DNA from: Rhodothermia bacterium
Lineage (GTDB): Bacteria > Bacteroidota > Rhodothermia > Rhodothermales > JABDKH01
NCBI GenBank assembly: GCA_030431165.1
Contig: JAUIJQ010000114.1
Coordinates: 1-8,346 of the forward strand
Direction: 5' to 3'
DNA: 8,346 nt
Shown here: one piece after another, positions 5,626-8,346 of the stretch
Numbering within the stretch: position 1 is the first letter of the stretch
How the letters are laid out: each line of letters starts with the position of its first letter
Translations under genes and position numbers: made by a program
The notes under the pieces: model-generated
Told to the model about the DNA's origin: nothing
Database searches by the model: none
What the model saw: the letters and a program-made list of their open reading frames with translations, nothing else

Positions 5626-6525
5626 ATGGCAGAAACCCGCAATGTGCGCGTCGGCGTTGTTCAGATGCGCCCCTCCACAGACGCCGCTGAAAATCTGCGA
5701 ACCGCGCTCGCGGAGACGCGCGCAGCCCTGTCGCAGGGAGCCGACGTCGTTTGTCTTCCCGAGCTGTTTCTCACGCCGTACTTCTGTCAGACGGAGGATA
5801 CTTCGCCGTTTGACGCTGCAGAGGCCGTCCCGGGCCCGACGACAGATGCGTTTCTGTCACTGGCACGCGAACACGACGCCGCCATAATCCTGTCCCTGTT
5901 CGAGCGCCGCGCGCCTGGATTGTATCACAACACGGCCGCCTTTCTCGATGGCGCCCGTGGCTATGCGGGCAAGTATCGCAAGATGCATATCCCAGACGAT
6001 CCGCGGTATTACGAGAAGTACTATTTCACGCCGGGTGACCTTGGCTTCAAGTCGTTCGCAACGGATAAGGCGAACTGCGGTGTTCTGATCTGTTGGGATC
6101 AGTGGTACCCGGAGGCGGCCCGGCTTACGGCACTTCGCGGTGCAGATATTCTGTTTTACCCGACGGCCATTGGTTGGCATCCCGAGGAAAAGGAGCAACT
6201 TGGTGCCGCGCAGCACGGCGCCTGGGAGGTTGCACAACGCGCCCACGCCGTCGCCAACGGGTGCTTCGTCGTCGCCGTCAACCGTGTTGGCTTTGAGCCG
6301 ACGCCGGGCGGGCCCGAGGGCGCGGGCATCCAGTTCTGGGGACAGAGTTTTGTCGTCGGCCCGGATGGCGTCGTAATCCATCGTTGCGCTAACGACAAAC
6401 CCGAGACGGTCGTTGTCGATGTCGATCTGTCAGCGATGGCCGACGTCAGACACGGATGGCCTTTCTTCCGGGATCGACGCGTTGACGCGTACGACGGGAT
6501 CAGGGCGCGCTTCCTCGACGACTAG
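5626..6525 (+). CDS. aguB: N-carbamoylputrescine amidase (nitrilase superfamily)
   Basis: 299 residues, the usual AguB size. It hydrolyses N-carbamoylputrescine to putrescine, CO2 and ammonia in the cytoplasm. The nitrilase triad is complete: E46 (CLPELFLTPYFCQ), K119 (YRKMHIPDDP) and C156 (LICWDQWYPEAAR). The Tyr-rich DPRYYEKYYFTPGD (125-138), AIGWHPEE (181-188) and FWGQSFVVGPDG (237-248) are typical of carbamoylputrescine amidases. I chose ATG 5626, ten bases after the speA stop. An in-frame ATG at 5551 would add 25 non-conserved residues that overlap speA, whereas AETRNVRVGVVQM is the normal N-terminus. Tight spacing indicates translation from one message with speA. Its usual partner agmatine deiminase (aguA) is not in the window. 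Confidence 0.94.
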   Translation: MAETRNVRVGVVQMRPSTDAAENLRTALAETRAALSQGADVVCLPELFLTPYFCQTEDTSPFDAAEAVPGPTTDAFLSLAREHDAAIILSLFERRAPGLYHNTAAFLDGARGYAGKYRKMHIPDDPRYYEKYYFTPGDLGFKSFATDKANCGVLICWDQWYPEAARLTALRGADILFYPTAIGWHPEEKEQLGAAQHGAWEVAQRAHAVANGCFVVAVNRVGFEPTPGGPEGAGIQFWGQSFVVGPDGVVIHRCANDKPETVVVDVDLSAMADVRHGWPFFRDRRVDAYDGIRARFLDD

Positions 6526-6531
6526 CGCGGG

Positions 6532-7878
6532 TCAATGACCAATTGACTCGGGGTCGAGATGAAGATCGTGGCACGCCCTGAGAAAGCTCGCTGCGCTCCA
6601 CGCCTGGTAAGCCTTACCCATCGGCCGCCCGGTCACTCCGTGGTGCCACTCGTTGAACTCCCATTCCGACGACACGCCACCTGAGCAAAGTCGAGCAAGC
6701 TTGACCAGCTCGCGCCGTGCAAGATCACCCATTCCCAGCTTGTGGATGTATCGTACCCACATCCCGCCGATGAACGGCCAGATCCCTCCATTGTGGTAGT
6801 GATTCGGCAAGTTCAGCAGGTTGACCGCATAGTACGACCGCCACTCCGGGTCACCGGCCTGCACCGGAGGGTAAAGGTTCTTCACCGGCCCCGGATCGTT
6901 GATGCCGACACCCCACAAGAAGCGGAACGTCATCATGGCGCGCTTCGCGTCCAGGAGCCCGGTAAGAAACGCGAGCAGGTTACCGTACACGTCACATCGC
7001 CAGCTAAAGCTGAAAGGCGAAATCTGCGCAACGAGATAGCGTGAATCACCAAGCGAGAACTGCGTATCGGTGAAATTCGGTGGCAGGTCACTCGCGATGT
7101 CGGCGCGGTTTGTCGTTGGCCAGAATGATCGCAACAACACGCGAGAGACGTGAGCCGCGTGCTTTCTGTAGTCGTTTGCGCGGTCGGTTTCACCCTGATA
7201 GTCCAACATCGCCGCAAAACATTCCAGCGTTCGGTGCCACAGGACTTCGTCGTAGAGGACGTGGTAACTGTATCCGAACAGATCAGCCCAGTCGCTGGCC
7301 TCCGGTATTTCGAGCAGGCCGCAGTTGTTCGAATCGTGCGCACTCAGCCAGTCCATCGCCCGCTGCAGCCTTCCGGAATTTCGCTCTACCAGATCCCAGT
7401 CGCCCGTGGCCGACGAATAGAGCGCAACACCGATTATCGTCCACATGACGCTGTCAATCGACGCAATCCCGCCCACGCCCGAGTAGTCGGGCTCGCCGGA
7501 TTCTATCCTGACATTAGCAGGGATCTGCCCCGTCGGCGACTGCCTCGACAACAGCGTCTCAAACGTGGCTGCCTGCGCCTTACGGACTTCCTCATCATCG
7601 ATGTCCAGCGTCCAGATCGCTGTGATCGCGCCATCCCGCGCCCAGATCGAACGATAGTTGACGTCAGTCCCGTAGCTCTCGTTGTCTGCCAACGAACAAG
7701 CCGAGAAGCCCATACTCGTTACGTTACGACGCAGTGCATCCAGGGCACGGTCATAACCCTCTTCGAGAAAGGCCTGTTCATCCGGTGACAGCTCACGGTA
7801 TTCATCCGGCCGAAATAACAATCGCCGGCCCGCTTCGTTCGAGCGGTTGTCAGCTCCGTTTGACTGATGTTTGTCCAT
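6532..7878 (-). CDS. Glycoside hydrolase with (alpha/alpha)6 barrel, GH100 neutral-invertase / amylo-alpha-1,6-glucosidase-like
   Basis: 448 residues with no signal peptide, so cytoplasmic. Motifs: YRSIWARDGAITA (75-87), EASDWADLFGYSYHVLYDEV (193-212), YHNGGIWPFIGG (361-372) and NEWHHGVTGRPMGKAYQAWS (409-428). The third is shared with amylo-alpha-1,6-glucosidases. By recalled comparison, the second and last match alkaline/neutral invertase blocks (IDRRMGVYGYP and PEYYDG..GR..GK), which makes D199 the candidate acid and E410 the candidate base. Sucrose or a related alpha-glucoside is the likely substrate; limit-dextrin debranching is the alternative, but the protein is too short for a full debranching enzyme. 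ATG 7878 has AGAGGA 18 bases upstream, too far for a normal Shine-Dalgarno. The gene follows the glycosyltransferase by 44 bases, so they probably share a message, and its stop is 6 bases from that of aguB. Confidence 0.85.
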   Translation of the reverse strand: MDKHQSNGADNRSNEAGRRLLFRPDEYRELSPDEQAFLEEGYDRALDALRRNVTSMGFSACSLADNESYGTDVNYRSIWARDGAITAIWTLDIDDEEVRKAQAATFETLLSRQSPTGQIPANVRIESGEPDYSGVGGIASIDSVMWTIIGVALYSSATGDWDLVERNSGRLQRAMDWLSAHDSNNCGLLEIPEASDWADLFGYSYHVLYDEVLWHRTLECFAAMLDYQGETDRANDYRKHAAHVSRVLLRSFWPTTNRADIASDLPPNFTDTQFSLGDSRYLVAQISPFSFSWRCDVYGNLLAFLTGLLDAKRAMMTFRFLWGVGINDPGPVKNLYPPVQAGDPEWRSYYAVNLLNLPNHYHNGGIWPFIGGMWVRYIHKLGMGDLARRELVKLARLCSGGVSSEWEFNEWHHGVTGRPMGKAYQAWSAASFLRACHDLHLDPESIGH

Positions 7879-7922
7879 CTACACGCGTCGATCTGATCCT
7901 CTTCCCGTATCGCCGAACCCGC

Positions 7923-8346
7923 TCAAGCCTCAAGTGAAACCCCTTCGGGGTCCAGAAAGGCGTAGCGCCCCTTGAACCGATCAAAGACGGCCAGCGTGCG
8001 CTTCGCAACGCCCGTCCAACCAAACTGTCTCCGCGAGTACCGCGCACCTTCCAGCGACAGGCGCTCCCGGAGTGATTCGTACTGCAGCGGCATGGATAAC
8101 ATCGCTGCAAACTCGGCCGGACGCTTCGGATCCGCAAAAAGCGCGTGCGCTCCGTATTCGAAAACACGGTGCAAGCCGCCATGGACGGTCACCACGGTTG
8201 GCGTCCCGCACGCCATCGCCTCGATCGCAGTCATCCCAAAAGGCTCGTAACGCGACGGAAGGGCGAACACACCCGCGGCCCGGTAGTGTGCCGCCATGTC
8301 TTCGTCCGCTATGTATCCGAGCCAGCGGATGGACCGACTGACCCCA
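7923..8346 (-). CDS. GT4 glycosyltransferase, sucrose-phosphate-synthase-like (N-terminus outside window)
   Basis: Only the last 140 residues are present; the frame stays open to the window edge. IRWLGYIADEDMAAHYRAAGVFALPS leads into the GT4 nucleotide-sugar site SRYEPFGMTAIEAMACGTPT, containing the E-x7-E pair (EPFGMTAIE). HGGLHRVFEYGAHALFADP follows, as in retaining GT-B enzymes of the sucrose-phosphate/sucrose synthase and mannosylfructose-phosphate synthase group. The terminal helix region (FGWTGVAKRTLAVFDRF) is typical. Family knowledge predicts transfer of glucose or mannose from a nucleotide sugar to a fructose phosphate or other sugar acceptor. The invertase-like hydrolase 44 bases downstream favours sucrose or a similar disaccharide. 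The exact acceptor cannot be read from this fragment. Confidence 0.88.
   Translation of the reverse strand, partial: GVSRSIRWLGYIADEDMAAHYRAAGVFALPSRYEPFGMTAIEAMACGTPTVVTVHGGLHRVFEYGAHALFADPKRPAEFAAMLSMPLQYESLRERLSLEGARYSRRQFGWTGVAKRTLAVFDRFKGRYAFLDPEGVSLEA

Overview
The window suggests a moderately GC-rich bacterium of the Bacteroidota/Rhodothermota kind. The support is indirect. No gene start has a clear Shine-Dalgarno sequence at normal spacing. One gene must start at TTG. The tRNA gene does not encode CCA. An exact match to the Bacteroidota -7 promoter element (TAAGTTTG) lies just upstream of the tRNA. The phylum assignment is tentative, and no species can be named.

Layout: (1) 1-1384, minus strand: a secreted M28 zinc aminopeptidase/carboxypeptidase-Q-like enzyme, cut at its C-terminus by the window edge. 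(2) 1385-1962: a structured non-coding stretch of about 580 bases. It holds seven copies of GGGACA (a G-quadruplex candidate), an 11-bp inverted repeat, a REP-like hairpin abutting the 3' end of a minus-strand tRNA-Asn(GUU), the tRNA promoter, a three-arm inverted repeat and an AT-rich promoter candidate for the rightward operon. (3) 1963-6525, plus strand: four closely spaced genes, namely an extremely acidic Asp/Glu protein, a deoxyhypusine-synthase-like enzyme, biosynthetic arginine decarboxylase (speA) and N-carbamoylputrescine amidase (aguB). (4) 6532-8346, minus strand: a GH100/amylo-glucosidase-like glycoside hydrolase preceded in the same operon by a sucrose-phosphate-synthase-like GT4 glycosyltransferase, whose N-terminus lies outside the window.

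The plus-strand operon reads as polyamine synthesis. SpeA makes agmatine from arginine. An agmatine deiminase, not present here, would make N-carbamoylputrescine, which AguB hydrolyses to putrescine. The deoxyhypusine-synthase-like enzyme would then perform NAD-linked aminobutyl transfer to make a longer polyamine such as homospermidine. It keeps the catalytic-lysine motif but differs from eukaryotic deoxyhypusine synthase at several substrate-binding positions. The unexplained partner is the first gene. It encodes a protein whose last 146 residues are about 73% Asp+Glu, a polyanion at the head of an operon that makes polycations.

The minus-strand pair at the right end looks like synthesis and hydrolysis of sucrose or a related glucoside. 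It converges on the polyamine operon with only 6 bases between stop codons.
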